This document shows, in pieces, positions 1 through 8,332 of a stretch of 64,000 nt of DNA (its first letter is position 1; every line of letters begins with the position of its first letter). The notes beneath the pieces were generated by a model. It had not been told where the DNA came from and ran no database searches. It was given only the letters and a program-made list of their open reading frames with translations. The translations under genes and the position numbers were made by a program. The stretch is from Desulfonatronospira thiodismutans ASO3-1. Lineage in GTDB: Bacteria > Desulfobacterota > Desulfovibrionia > Desulfovibrionales > Desulfonatronovibrionaceae. The stretch covers positions 140,263-204,262 of the forward strand of contig NZ_ACJN02000003.1 in NCBI RefSeq assembly GCF_000174435.1. The letters are read 5' to 3'.

Positions 1-964
1 CAATGTCCATGGTATCTTCAAAATCGGCATCCGTCTCACCGGGAAAACCCACTATCAGGTCGGTGGTCAGAGAAATATCCGGACAACTGGACCTGAGCTT
101 CTCAACGATGCGTAGGTAGTCGTCACTGTTGTACTTGCGCCCCATGGATGAAAGCACTTGGTCAGAGCCCGACTGCAGGGGCAGGTGAAGGTGCGGGCAA
201 AGTGCGGGCAGTTCTCCGAAGGCCTGGATAACCTCCTCATCGATATCCTTGGGATGAGACGTGGTAAACCGGAGCCTTTCCAGGCCCGGCAATGCGGCCA
301 CGCTGCGAAGAAGTTCGGAAAAAGGTATATCCCTGCCTTCTTTGTCCTGGCCGAAACTGTTGACGTTTTGCCCCAGAAGTGTGATCTCCCTGCATCCCCG
401 GGCAACCAGCCCGGCGCACTCCTGCAGAATTTCCCGGGAGGAACGCGACTTCTGCCGCCCCCTGGTATAAGGTACAATACAGTAGGCGCAGAAATTGTCG
501 CAGCCCTGCATTATATTTACAAAAGCCTGGACCGGGGCCTTTTCCGGCTGGTATCCCTTTCTTTCCGGATAGTGATCCTGAAAGTCAAGCAGGCTGGTCT
601 TCAGATGCCTGTCCTTGAGCAGCCTCTTGATTGCCTCCGGCACCATGACCAGGCCGTCCGTCCCGAACACCAGGCGTACAAAGGAAAACCTCTCCAGAAA
701 CCTCCTGCCCACCTGCTGGGCTACACATCCTCCCACCCCGGCGAAGACGTGCGGTTTTTCCCTGGTATACTCATACAGCCTGCCCAGCAGACTGTATATC
801 TTTTGCTCCGGCTTTTCCCGCACACTGCAGGTATTTATGAGAAATATATCGGCTTCCTCCTCCCTGGAGCAGGGCTTAAGGCCCAGGGCCTGCAGAGCCT
901 GATCCAGCCACAGGGAGTCGCTGACATTCATCTGGCAGCCGAACGTAAAGATATAATAATTCAT
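1..964 (-). CDS. miaB: tRNA-2-methylthio-N6-dimethylallyladenosine synthase (MiaB), 3' end outside window
   Basis: MiaB methylthiolates i6A37 in tRNAs reading UNN codons, using two 4Fe-4S clusters and SAM. Reading the minus strand from the ATG at 964 gives an open frame to the window edge. It starts MNYYIFTFGCQMN and has the three N-terminal UPF0004 cysteines at residues 10, 46 and 80. The radical SAM triad CxxxCxxC lies at residues 155, 159 and 162, followed by the YTRGR segment. The visible part (about 321 residues) covers the MTTase N domain and most of the radical SAM barrel; the C-terminal TRAM domain lies beyond position 1. The family paralogue RimO is the alternative, but the GCQMN start and YCIVPYTRGR segment favour MiaB. 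It is the last gene seen of a minus-strand series of unrelated housekeeping genes. Confidence 0.93.
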   Translation of the reverse strand, partial: MNYYIFTFGCQMNVSDSLWLDQALQALGLKPCSREEEADIFLINTCSVREKPEQKIYSLLGRLYEYTREKPHVFAGVGGCVAQQVGRRFLERFSFVRLVFGTDGLVMVPEAIKRLLKDRHLKTSLLDFQDHYPERKGYQPEKAPVQAFVNIMQGCDNFCAYCIVPYTRGRQKSRSSREILQECAGLVARGCREITLLGQNVNSFGQDKEGRDIPFSELLRSVAALPGLERLRFTTSHPKDIDEEVIQAFGELPALCPHLHLPLQSGSDQVLSSMGRKYNSDDYLRIVEKLRSSCPDISLTTDLIVGFPGETDADFEDTMDI

Positions 965-1019
965 ACCTTAAGACTTAACACAACGGTGTAAAGAGTCAAC
1001 AGCCATCACTCTTACTCCC

Positions 1020-1107
1020 CCACGCCCCATGCCCTATGCCCTATGCCCCATGCCCCAATCCCAAAATTCCTGAATCCCTAAATCCCCGAATCCCTAAATC
1101 CCCCAAT
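1020..1107. repeat. Low-complexity intergenic tandem repeats
   Basis: The spacer between miaB and the next gene is made of short degenerate direct repeats: a CCCATGCCCTATG-type unit several times, then an AATCCCTAAATCCCC-type unit several times. Similar word-like repeats occur at 24594-24722 (AATTC-type) and inside the sensor kinase at 17764-17886 (TGACCTCTGACTTC-type). No coding or structural role is visible; they look like slipped-strand expansions. Confidence 0.6.
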
Positions 1108-1108
1108 C

Positions 1109-2215
1109 CTACCCCAGATACTTATTTATATTCTCATAATCAAACTCTTCATCCTGCAGGACATTTTCCATGAACCTGAACAGGCTCATGCGGACTTCCC
1201 GGGAGTGACCGGGATACCACTTGGGAGAGGCTATAACTAAGGCCCGGAATACGTAAAACGGTGCCGCGGTATGCAGAATTTCCCAGTCCCCGGTTTCTTC
1301 AAGGTAAGTATCCCACATGGTGCGGTAAAGTTTTTCAAAGTCGCCTTTCAGGGATGGACCGCTGTAAAGGGAGTACAGGAGATAGTTGCTGGTCATTGTG
1401 GTGATGTCGTCGGCTGGTTCTCCCCACTCCCCCCGGCTACGGTCCAGCACCCGGAAATCGCCGTCAGGCTGGACAAGTACATTCCAGGGATGAAAGTCCC
1501 CGTGCACCGCGGCCAGGCGATGGGTAAAGCTGCCCAGTTTCCAGCGCCAGGAAATAAGCCTGCACTCAAGTTCCTCAAACCTTTCCGGAGGAAACAGGTC
1601 ATAAGGGTGAGGGTAGGAATCCACCAGGCCGAAAATGCATTCCGACGCGCCGATAAGATTTCTTATGCGGCGCAGGTAAAGATCCGCATCATCAAGCCTG
1701 CGGCTGTGCAGGCGAGCCATCCAGCGGGAAAACTCTTTGGTCAGTTCCAGGTCGCTTTGCTTCAGTCCCTTTTTTTTAATACGCTCCAGGTCCAGGAAAT
1801 AATCATATCCTTCAGCCATTTCATGCAGGATAAAGAACTCCCTGGGCTCCACCACAGGAACCAGGTTGTCCTTTTTGTCCACGTACCCGAAACCAAGGGA
1901 GCTTACATGTTTTTCCATGCTTTCCCCGGTCTCGTACTGGAACATGAGAATCGCCGCCCGGTCCCAGTAAAACTGGTGACCGAAGCTGTCACCGCGCATA
2001 GTGGAGAGTACGGCCTGCTTTTCCTCTCCATCAAGCTCAAACCTGATGTGCAGGGGCTTGCCGTAGCCGAATTCCTTCATGCCCTGCTTGCCTGCAGAGC
2101 CCATTTCCCCGGCCTCAATGAGCCTGGCCCCGGTTCCGAACTGCTTTTGCAGATAATCCTGCAGGCTGCTCAAGTCTATTTGCAGGGCCGGACTTCTGTC
2201 TTTTGTACTGGACAT
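1109..2215 (-). CDS. Aminoglycoside phosphotransferase (APH)/choline kinase-fold small-molecule kinase, substrate unknown
   Basis: This 368-residue cytoplasmic protein has the kinase-fold signature of the APH family. The Brenner motif HGDFHPWN supplies the catalytic Asp and Asn, and the second metal-binding Asp is in the following LDRSRGEWGEPADD segment. The N-terminal 60 residues are weakly conserved and the nucleotide loop is not obvious. The family phosphorylates hydroxyl groups of small molecules (aminoglycosides, choline, homoserine, methylthioribose), and nothing in the sequence or neighbours points to one substrate. It lies between miaB and a PfkB kinase on the same strand but with spacers over 140 bp on both sides, so it is probably transcribed separately. 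The ATG at 2215 is preceded by GGGGAGGTGCAGC, a good ribosome binding site. A drug-resistance role should not be assumed. Confidence 0.75.
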   Translation of the reverse strand: MSSTKDRSPALQIDLSSLQDYLQKQFGTGARLIEAGEMGSAGKQGMKEFGYGKPLHIRFELDGEEKQAVLSTMRGDSFGHQFYWDRAAILMFQYETGESMEKHVSSLGFGYVDKKDNLVPVVEPREFFILHEMAEGYDYFLDLERIKKKGLKQSDLELTKEFSRWMARLHSRRLDDADLYLRRIRNLIGASECIFGLVDSYPHPYDLFPPERFEELECRLISWRWKLGSFTHRLAAVHGDFHPWNVLVQPDGDFRVLDRSRGEWGEPADDITTMTSNYLLYSLYSGPSLKGDFEKLYRTMWDTYLEETGDWEILHTAAPFYVFRALVIASPKWYPGHSREVRMSLFRFMENVLQDEEFDYENINKYLG

Positions 2216-2278
2216 GCTGCACCTCCCCGGGGATTTTCAGACTTAATGCAATATTTGCTTGCTGGTTAAAACCAGAAA

Positions 2279-2329
2279 GTTATCAGCTACTGGTTATCCG
2301 GTCTTTCCTGGTGACCAGTAACTGATAAC
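2279..2329. repeat. Inverted repeat (hairpin) between kinase genes
   Basis: Arms at 2279-2294 (GTTATCAGCTACTGGT) and 2314-2329 (ACCAGTAACTGATAAC) pair in 15 of 16 positions around a 19-nt loop. There is no T-tract on either strand, so it is not a standard terminator; a REP-like or transcript-stabilising hairpin between the PfkB gene and the downstream kinase is possible. Confidence 0.6.
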
Positions 2330-2366
2330 CGACTACCTGTGCTGGGGGCATAGCCCGCTTTGGATC

Positions 2367-3293
2367 TTATTCAAAGTTATCTTTATACCTTTTCCAGAAT
2401 TCCTCAGGAGTAAAATAATGCTCCTGGGTGCCGTGGTGCTCCACTGCATAGGCTGCGCTGGTAAGCCCCACTTTTGCCGCCTGGGACACGCTTCTTCCAT
2501 CGGCCAGGCCCTTTATGAGCCCGGCACGGAATCCGTCCCCTGCACCGGTGGGGTCAACCACCTGGGACACCCTGGCCGCGGGCAGTACAGCGTCATCCCC
2601 GCCGTTTAGCACCGAACAGCCATGTTCACCCAGGGTAGTAATAATATTTTCAGTATATTCAAGAAGCTCTGCTTTGCTTTTGCCCGTATTCTTCATGATC
2701 ATTTCCAGTTCATAGTCGTTGGCTATGAGAATATATGAACCGCTGATCATATCCAGCATCTTTTCCCCGGAAAAAGCCGGTATATTCTGGCCCGGATCGA
2801 ATATGTAGCGTACTTTCTTCTCCTGGTATTTGCGGCTGTAATTGTACATATCGTCCAGGTTGCCCGGGGATACTATGGCCAGTGTATCTTCCGGGGCAAT
2901 CCGGTCAAAGTTGAACTGTGAGGAATGGTTCATGGCTGCCGGGTTGAATCCTGTTATTTGGTTGTCCGACTTGTCTGTGGTTATATAGGCGGACGCCGTA
3001 AGATCTTCTTCCATGACCCGGATGCTTTCCAGGCTGATACCATGTTTCTGCATCCATGCTTCATAATTGCCGAAATCCTTTCCCACAGTAGCCAGGATCT
3101 CGGGGTCTTCACCCAGAAGCTTCAGGGTGAAGGCTATATTACCTGCCGTTCCTCCGAACTTTTCAATGAGTCCATCCACCAGGAAACATACATTCAGTAT
3201 ATGTATCTTGTCCGGCATGATGTGGTCTGCAAATTTGCCCGGAAAAGGCATGATGCGGTCATACGCAACAGATCCCGAAACCAAAATCTTCAT
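2367..3293 (-). CDS. PfkB/ribokinase-family carbohydrate or nucleoside kinase (adenosine kinase-like)
   Basis: This 308-residue protein phosphorylates a sugar or nucleoside hydroxyl with ATP. PfkB signature 1 is the GGTAGNIAF segment near residue 47. Signature 2 is DPTGAGDGFRAGL near residue 245, whose Asp is the catalytic base and whose GAGD forms the anion hole. The length and the N-terminal VSGSVAYDRIMPFPG segment resemble bacterial proteins annotated as adenosine/ribokinase-like, but substrate cannot be read from sequence. The start ATG at 3293 has AAGGAAGGTTGAA upstream on the coding strand (reverse complement of 3294-3307). It follows cutA by 92 bp on the same strand and may be cotranscribed with cytochrome c and cutA. 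Confidence 0.85.
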   Translation of the reverse strand: MKILVSGSVAYDRIMPFPGKFADHIMPDKIHILNVCFLVDGLIEKFGGTAGNIAFTLKLLGEDPEILATVGKDFGNYEAWMQKHGISLESIRVMEEDLTASAYITTDKSDNQITGFNPAAMNHSSQFNFDRIAPEDTLAIVSPGNLDDMYNYSRKYQEKKVRYIFDPGQNIPAFSGEKMLDMISGSYILIANDYELEMIMKNTGKSKAELLEYTENIITTLGEHGCSVLNGGDDAVLPAARVSQVVDPTGAGDGFRAGLIKGLADGRSVSQAAKVGLTSAAYAVEHHGTQEHYFTPEEFWKRYKDNFE

Positions 3294-3385
3294 TTCAACC
3301 TTCCTTTGTTTTCATGACCCTCTACCTGGCAAGGCCGGGTCAAAATGGTTACAAGTTAATAATTTTTAGGCCTTGATCAACATGC

Positions 3386-3709
3386 TCATCCACTTTTTCC
3401 GGTTTCTGTATCAATCCAGTCCAGAAATTCAGTATGCCCGCCCTGAATGGGCACAAAAACCACGCAGGGGCATTCGTAGCTGTGCACCTCGAGAACTTTC
3501 TGCACCAGTTTATCCTTGAGATCTTCCCTGGTTTTGGCCAGGAGCACTACCTCTTTCTCGGTTTCCATCTGTCCCTTCCACATGAACATGGCAGTCATGT
3601 TGTCCAGGGCGTTGACACAGGCTGCAAGGCCGTTTTCCACCAGGGCCCGGCCCACACGCTGAGCTTCCTGCATATCTGCGGCTGTGATGTATGCAAATAC
3701 ATGAGACAT
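3386..3709 (-). CDS. cutA: CutA1 divalent-ion tolerance protein
   Basis: This 107-residue trimeric PII-like-fold protein belongs to the CutA1 family, linked to copper/divalent-metal tolerance in E. coli but of uncertain biochemical function. Family motifs are present: AACVN near residue 30, the FMWKG...ETEKEVVLLAKT strand pair, and HSYECPCVVFVPI near residue 76. The frame stays open upstream, but I chose the ATG at 3709 because GGAGGTGCC lies directly before it and homology starts there. The upstream extension would read through the cytochrome c gene in another frame. It sits 47 bp downstream of the cytochrome c gene and 92 bp upstream of the PfkB kinase. Confidence 0.9.
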   Translation of the reverse strand: MSHVFAYITAADMQEAQRVGRALVENGLAACVNALDNMTAMFMWKGQMETEKEVVLLAKTREDLKDKLVQKVLEVHSYECPCVVFVPIQGGHTEFLDWIDTETGKSG

Positions 3710-3756
3710 ATGGCACCTCCATACCGGAATTTCGTTTTGTTTTCTAATCTGCCGGA

Positions 3757-4020
3757 CTATATTCCGGCCAGGTATTCCACCACTGCCTGCTTCTCGTCCT
3801 GGGAAATACCTGCACCATAACTGATCATTCTGTCTACGGTACTGTCCCACTCTTCCAGTGACTTATCAGCATCCTGCACCCTGGACAGTCCATGGCATGT
3901 AGAACACTTCTGAGATACCAGCTCCTCCCCCTTTTCATGGCTGCCGGCCCTGAGATCCATGCTCAGGGAAAAAAACAGCACTACAGCAACAGCACAAACA
4001 AAAATCAAAAATCTGTTCAT
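3757..4020 (-). CDS. Small periplasmic mono-haem cytochrome c-like protein
   Basis: This 87-residue protein has a cleavable signal (MNRFLIFVCAVAVVLFFSLS, charged N-terminus plus hydrophobic core). It has one covalent haem c motif CSTCH about 37 residues in. The C-terminal half (DEKQAVVEYLAGI) resembles class I small cytochromes, but a clear axial methionine is not obvious; the Met in VDRMISYGAG is the best candidate. I chose the ATG at 4020, with AGGAGGATGTT before it, over the longer frame starting at 4062. It may carry electrons in the periplasm; no partner oxidoreductase is adjacent. It is the first gene of a possible cytochrome-cutA-pfkB transcription unit. Confidence 0.8.
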   Translation of the reverse strand: MNRFLIFVCAVAVVLFFSLSMDLRAGSHEKGEELVSQKCSTCHGLSRVQDADKSLEEWDSTVDRMISYGAGISQDEKQAVVEYLAGI

Positions 4021-4363
4021 AACATCCTCCTTTACCACCTGCTTCTCATAACAACCTGTCATTATTAATTTTTATTTTCCTGACTTCTGAACAACGAATC
4101 AATCATCTGGCCGACAGCTGTTTATCTTTGCATGTGGCACGGGGACTGTCTCTTGAAATAACCCAGCCCCCCTATCTACCGTGTTTGATAAACCATTTAA
4201 ACCTGCAATGCAAACGGCCGGGAAAAAGACTGCAAAATTAAAGCCGTCCGGCTACTGACTCCAGAAAAAAGGCTGAGTCCGGGCTGTTTACACACACTAT
4301 GTTTTAAGATATATGCTTTTAAGTAGCTGATCGTATTAATGATAAACAAGCCTCGCACAAATC
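4021..4363. other. Divergent intergenic region with a fragment of repeat family C
   Basis: 343 bp separate the divergent cytochrome c and PagL-like genes. I see no gene. At about 4126-4155 the sequence TTTGCATGTGGCACGGGGAC matches the left part of the family C element found complete at 12717-12865 and 60457-60607, so this is a decayed or truncated copy. Both promoters presumably lie here, but no convincing -35/-10 pair stood out. Confidence 0.5.
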
Positions 4364-4993
4364 ATGAAAAAACAGCTCTTGTTCTGCCTGCTTTTAGTTT
4401 TTGCCTGGCATTTGCATCCAGCCCTGGTTGCCGCTGAACAGGACCAGGACGGACAGGCCAGGCAGGAAAAAAAATGGAGCCTGACCCTGTCCAGCGGCAT
4501 GTACACCGACCGCACCGTGGGGCAGGCCATCTTCAACGTCCCTGGAAGGCTGGAAAGCAACTACATGCACAGCCTGGCCCTGGCCCGGGAAATGGGCAGG
4601 TTCTGGGACCATTTTTCCTGGGAACTTGAAGGCATGTTTGCCAAGCATCACGGCAAGCATAAAACCGGCCGCCAGGACTACGAAGAGTTTGTAGGAGCCA
4701 TTCTGGTCCGCTACCATACATTTCCCTGGGACCAGTGGATTGACACCACCCTGGCCGTTGGAAGCGGAGTCTCAGCCACCACTGAAACCCCAAAGCGCGA
4801 ACTGCAGACCGACAGGGGCAAAAGCCAGAACATCCTCAATTACCTGGCTTTCGAGCTCGAGTTAACTCTGCCCCGGTTTCCGGATACCAGCCTGACTTAC
4901 CGCATTCATCACCGCTCCGGGGTTTTCGGTCTGTACGGCGGGGTTGAAGGTGCTTCTGACTTTTATCTTCTGGGTTTGCGCCAGAGGTTCTAA
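4364..4993 (+). CDS. Outer-membrane beta-barrel, lipid A 3-O-deacylase (PagL)-like
   Basis: This 209-residue protein has a signal peptide (MKKQLLFCLLLVFAWHLHPALVAA), alternating amphipathic strands, and a C-terminal ...LLGLRQRF ending in phenylalanine, typical of outer-membrane barrels. Near the C-terminus the segment IHHRSGVFGLYGG corresponds in position to the PagL His-Ser catalytic motif (HxSNxG), with His and Ser retained but NxG not exact. PagL removes the 3-O-acyl chain of lipid A. The match is by motif and length only, so enzyme activity is inferred and a non-catalytic PagL-like barrel is possible. It converges on ruvA with stop codons overlapping by 3 nt, leaving no room for a terminator between them. 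Confidence 0.6.
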   Translation: MKKQLLFCLLLVFAWHLHPALVAAEQDQDGQARQEKKWSLTLSSGMYTDRTVGQAIFNVPGRLESNYMHSLALAREMGRFWDHFSWELEGMFAKHHGKHKTGRQDYEEFVGAILVRYHTFPWDQWIDTTLAVGSGVSATTETPKRELQTDRGKSQNILNYLAFELELTLPRFPDTSLTYRIHHRSGVFGLYGGVEGASDFYLLGLRQRF

Positions 4994-5601
4994 CCAAGCT
5001 TTTCCCGGGCTTTTTCCTTGAGTACAGCCCGGATGGCCGAGCTTACATCCAGATCCGGCTCTTTTTCCAGGACCTCGTCCAGAAGCGGGGTCACTTCTGC
5101 AGCTGAATAACCAAGGCTGGTCAAGCCGGCCAGTACATCCTGGCGCACGCCGCGCGGACCAGGGGCGGGGCGCGGGTCTTCGTGCTGCGGGGAAATGAAC
5201 CCCAGGCGGTCCTTGAGATCCAGAATGAGCCTGCGGGCTGTCTTGGAGCCTATTCCCGGGACCTGGGTCAAGGCGGCCTCATCCTCGGTATTGATGATTT
5301 TCTGGATCTGGGAAGGGGAAAAAATCCCCAGTATGGCCAGGGCTGTTTTGGGACCCAGCTTGGGTGCATTGAGAAGAACATTGAAGGTCTCGCGCTCATC
5401 CCGGGTGAAAAATCCATAAAGGTCCAGGGCATCCTCCCGGACCACCATGCTGGTATGAAGCTCAAGCTCCTCCCCCTGTCCGGGCATATTCTGCAGTCCC
5501 ATGGCGGAAACATGCACCTCGTAGCCAAGCCCGGAAGCGGTCATGACCAGGCAGCTCTTATCATTAAAGCTCACTAGGGTCCCCCGGATCAGAGCGATCA
5601 T
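4990..5601 (-). CDS. ruvA: Holliday junction branch migration protein RuvA
   Basis: RuvA (203 residues, normal length) binds four-way junctions as a tetramer and loads the RuvB motor. The N-terminal OB-fold domain starts MIALIRGTLV. Two helix-hairpin-helix motifs are visible (LLNAPKLGPKTALAIL and TQVPGIGSKTARRLIL), and the C-terminal domain III that contacts RuvB ends ...VLKEKAREKLG. The start overlaps the ruvC stop by 4 nt (ATGA), so the two are translationally coupled. ruvB, often next in this operon, is not here; the following gene is a convergent outer-membrane protein. Confidence 0.97.
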   Translation of the reverse strand: MIALIRGTLVSFNDKSCLVMTASGLGYEVHVSAMGLQNMPGQGEELELHTSMVVREDALDLYGFFTRDERETFNVLLNAPKLGPKTALAILGIFSPSQIQKIINTEDEAALTQVPGIGSKTARRLILDLKDRLGFISPQHEDPRPAPGPRGVRQDVLAGLTSLGYSAAEVTPLLDEVLEKEPDLDVSSAIRAVLKEKAREKLG

Positions 5602-6110
5602 TTAAAACCTCCAAACCCTGCTGCCCGGCGCTGATTAAGATGGGCTATGGCTACCGCCAGGGCATCGCTTGCATCCTGGGCCCACCTGGGTTTGCACCCA
5701 AGCATCTGGGCCACCATGAAGGCCACCTGTTCCTTGCCCGCCCGGCCGCCGCCCACCAGGGATTTCTTGACCAGGGTGGGCTCGTAGGAATAAACAGGCA
5801 CTTTCTGGTGCGAACAGGCAACTATCACCGCCCCCCTGGCCTGGCCCAGCTTCAGAGCCGAGGAGGCATTCTTGGAGGTGAAAACCTCTTCCACAGCGGC
5901 CTGGTCCGGGGAAAACTCATGGATAAGCGAACAGATGCGGGTAAATATGGTATCCAGCCTGGTGCTCAGATCATCCTGACCATTGGTCCTGATGGTTCCC
6001 GTACCCAGTAACTCCAGGCAGCCGGATGTCTCCCGCACCACACCGTAGCCGGTGCACCTGGAGCCCGGGTCAATGCCCAGGATGACCAGCCCTGAAGAAG
6101 AGCTGGTCAC
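5598..6110 (-). CDS. ruvC: Crossover junction endodeoxyribonuclease RuvC
   Basis: RuvC (170 residues) resolves Holliday junctions as a dimer with an RNase H fold. The first catalytic Asp is residue 14 in GIDPGSRCTGYG. The Glu is in AAVEEVFTSKNASSALKLGQARG, and the C-terminal acidic residues are in DASDALAVAIAH. It lies 2 nt downstream of yebC and overlaps ruvA by 4 nt, giving the common yebC-ruvC-ruvA order. Confidence 0.97.
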   Translation of the reverse strand: MTSSSSGLVILGIDPGSRCTGYGVVRETSGCLELLGTGTIRTNGQDDLSTRLDTIFTRICSLIHEFSPDQAAVEEVFTSKNASSALKLGQARGAVIVACSHQKVPVYSYEPTLVKKSLVGGGRAGKEQVAFMVAQMLGCKPRWAQDASDALAVAIAHLNQRRAAGFGGFK

Positions 6111-6112
6111 GC

Positions 6113-6862
6113 TTAATTCTCCAGTTCCTGCAAGAGCTCCTGCGGCAGCTCGAAATTGGTGTATATATTCTGGACGTCATCAAGGTCATCCAGGGCATCA
6201 TAGAGCTTGAGGACTTTTCGCCCAGTCTCTGGATCCACCCCTACGGTATTCTGGGGCACCATGGTCAGCTCTGCCTCGCTTACCTCCATTCCGGCCTCCT
6301 GATAAGCCTGCTGCAAAGGGGTGAAGTCTTCAGGCGCACAGCGGACCTGCCAGACTTCACCGTCGTCAATAATATCCTCGGCTCCTGCCTCCAGCCCCAC
6401 CTCCAGGAGCTGTTCTTCGCTGTAGCTTTCCTTGTCAAAGGATAAAACACCCTTATGGTCGAACATCCAGGCCACGCACCCGGATTCGCCCATGGACCCG
6501 CCATTCTTGCTCAAAAGATGTCTTACCTCGGCCACGGTGCGATTCTTGTTGTCTGTAGCTATCTGCACCAGCATGGCCACTCCCCCGGGACCGTAGCCTT
6601 CGCATACGGATTCTTCAATCTGGTCCGCGGCCAGTTCCCCGGTACCTTTCTTAATGGCTGTCTCAATCTTGTCCTTGGGCAGGTTTGCGGACTTGGCCGA
6701 ATCAATGGCCGCCCGCAGTCTGGGATTCTTGTCCGGCTCCCCTCCTCCGTCGCGTGCAGCCAGCATGATCTCCTTGGTCACCTTGGTGAAGATCTTGCCC
6801 TTCTTGGCATCCTGTCTGCCTTTTCTGTGCTGGATATTGTGCCATTTGCTGTGTCCTGCCAT
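6113..6862 (-). CDS. yebC: YebC/PmpR family protein (TACO1 family)
   Basis: This 249-residue three-domain acidic protein opens with the hallmark MAGHSKWHNIQHRKGRQD. The family has been described as a transcriptional regulator (PmpR) and more recently as a translation factor that relieves ribosome stalling on proline-rich stretches; which applies here is unknown. The start has AGGAGAATTTATAT upstream. Its place before ruvC is a conserved gene order in many bacteria. Confidence 0.95.
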   Translation of the reverse strand: MAGHSKWHNIQHRKGRQDAKKGKIFTKVTKEIMLAARDGGGEPDKNPRLRAAIDSAKSANLPKDKIETAIKKGTGELAADQIEESVCEGYGPGGVAMLVQIATDNKNRTVAEVRHLLSKNGGSMGESGCVAWMFDHKGVLSFDKESYSEEQLLEVGLEAGAEDIIDDGEVWQVRCAPEDFTPLQQAYQEAGMEVSEAELTMVPQNTVGVDPETGRKVLKLYDALDDLDDVQNIYTNFELPQELLQELEN

Positions 6863-6905
6863 ATATAAATTCTCCTGTTTTTATAGGTAAACATCCTGAC
6901 ATATA

Positions 6906-7502
6906 TCAAACTTCTTGCTGAACCAGTTCCATCCCCACCAGAAAAATCTCCTTGCTTTCAGCCCTGGAGCTTTTGGGTTTGAAATGCTTGACGCGCTTGA
7001 AGCAGGCCTTCATTTCCCTGCCCAGCTCCTGTACGTCCGGTCCCTCAAATATTTTCACCACCATGCTGCCGCCCGGTCCAAGCATTTCCCGGGCCAGGTC
7101 GAATGCTTCCCGGGCAAGCTCGTGAGACCGGGCCTGATCGGTTATCTTTATACCCGTGGTCTTGGGAGCCATATCGCTTAAAACCAGGTCAAACGGGGCA
7201 AAATCCCGGACTTGCTCCCTTGCCGCATTGTCGTTTATAATGTCTCCCTGAATGAAAACTACATGCTGTGGAAATGACAGTGTAGGTTCCTTCAGGTCCA
7301 CTGCCAGAACAAATCCCCTGGACTGAACTTTCTGGGCCGCAAAGCTGCACCAGGAACCAGGCGATGCCCCCAGGTCCAGGACCTTTTGTCCGGGGCGCAG
7401 CAAACTGAAACGCCTGTCCATTTCTTTTAGCTTGTACACAGATCGGGCCGGATAATTATCCTGCCTGGCCTGCCTGGAATAGTGATCGCGGATTTTTTTC
7501 AT
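6906..7502 (-). CDS. rlmE: 23S rRNA 2'-O-ribose U2552 methyltransferase RlmE (FtsJ/RrmJ)
   Basis: This 198-residue SAM-dependent enzyme methylates the A-loop U2552 late in 50S assembly. The SAM motif I is VLDLGASPGSWCSFA. The K-D-K-E catalytic set is visible: Lys in SVYKLKEMD, Asp in LVLSDMAPKTTG, Lys in GGSMVVKIFEG and Glu in SRAESKEIFLVG. It starts 44 bp upstream of yebC on the same strand and could head the rlmE-yebC-ruvC-ruvA unit. Confidence 0.95.
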   Translation of the reverse strand: MKKIRDHYSRQARQDNYPARSVYKLKEMDRRFSLLRPGQKVLDLGASPGSWCSFAAQKVQSRGFVLAVDLKEPTLSFPQHVVFIQGDIINDNAAREQVRDFAPFDLVLSDMAPKTTGIKITDQARSHELAREAFDLAREMLGPGGSMVVKIFEGPDVQELGREMKACFKRVKHFKPKSSRAESKEIFLVGMELVQQEV

Positions 7503-7587
7503 AACAAAGATTTCCCAATACGTCGTAGCCTGCTGACATCATATATGATATGCGCTGCACCGATGCAAGTAGAAAGATAATCACAAC

Positions 7588-7915
7588 GTAACCATTCAGG
7601 GGGTCCTCGGTGTTGATTATGGCACCAAGGTCTGGGGACTGTCCCTCGCCTGTGTAGGTCTGTGCAGGATCACGGAATTTTGAGCTTGTAATTTTGGTGA
7701 TTGTGAAGGCAAGGTGTCGCGGGGACTGTCCCCAGGCCGATTTCGGCATCCCCCTGCTCGGTGTTGATTATTGGCACAAGGTCTGGGGACTGTCCCTCGC
7801 TGTGTAGGTCTGTGCAGGATCACGGAATTTTGAGCTTGTAATTTTGGTGATTGTGAAGGCAAGGTGTCGCGGGGACTGTCCCCATGCCGATTTCGGCATC
7901 CCCCTGAATGATTAC
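7588..7915. repeat. Family A palindromic mobile element, copy A1, with internal tandem duplication
   Basis: The ends are GTAACCATTCAGGGG (7588) and its inverse CCCCTGAATGATTAC (to 7915). The flanks ATCACAAC (7580-7587) and ATCACAGC (7916-7923) are a 7/8-matching target duplication. The interior holds two copies of a 151-bp block (the CTCGGTGTTGATTAT segment at 7606 and again at 7757). This makes the element 328 bp, against 177-178 bp for copies A5 and A7, so the difference is exactly one block. It contains GGGGACTGTCCC palindromes and no credible gene. Confidence 0.85.
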
Positions 7916-7950
7916 ATCACAGCATATACGTACAAAAAAAGGAGGATTCA

Positions 7951-8226
7951 ATGGTAGTATTCATAGGCAAAGACAGGCCGGGCGGCTTGGAAACCAGGAA
8001 GGCCCAGCGGGAAAAACACGTAGCCATGTTAAAAGATCTGCAGGACCGGGGACTGATCCACTTTGCAGGGCCTCTTCTGGATGACCAGGGAGAGATGAAC
8101 GGCAGCCTGATTATTTTCGACACCGAAGACGTGGAAAAGGTCAACTCCATTATGGACCAGGACCCTTATGTAAAGGCAGGGCTGTTTGCTTCCCGGGAAG
8201 CTATGCGGGTAAAAAAAGTCATGTAA
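7951..8226 (+). CDS. YciI family protein (YCII-related domain)
   Basis: This 91-residue protein has a dimeric ferredoxin-like alpha/beta fold, with the family's conserved His in KHVAMLKDL and Asp-Pro in MDQDPYVKAGLF. The family is related to dechlorinating/muconolactone-isomerase-like folds, but most members have no known reaction. AAAAGGAGGATTCA before the ATG at 7951 is a strong ribosome binding site. It stands alone between element A1 and the tRNA gene. Confidence 0.85.
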   Translation: MVVFIGKDRPGGLETRKAQREKHVAMLKDLQDRGLIHFAGPLLDDQGEMNGSLIIFDTEDVEKVNSIMDQDPYVKAGLFASREAMRVKKVM

Positions 8227-8332
8227 AAAATCAATGACATGTCAAACAGGCGCAACAGGGCAACCACCGGGAGTCCTGCTTGCGCCTTGCCAAAAGCATC
8301 TGTTTTGGATAATGTATTTAAAATTTCTCAAG

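Noticed and set aside
158-991. Plus-strand 277-codon open frame
   Set aside because: It is the antisense shadow of miaB, whose cysteine motifs and start at 964 are clear on the minus strand.
1109-2215. Aminoglycoside resistance gene
   Set aside because: The APH-fold motif is shared with many metabolic kinases; no close resemblance to known resistance enzymes or mobile context was seen.
4990-6110. Missing ruvB as a real absence
   Set aside because: ruvB is often unlinked; its absence from this window says nothing about the genome.
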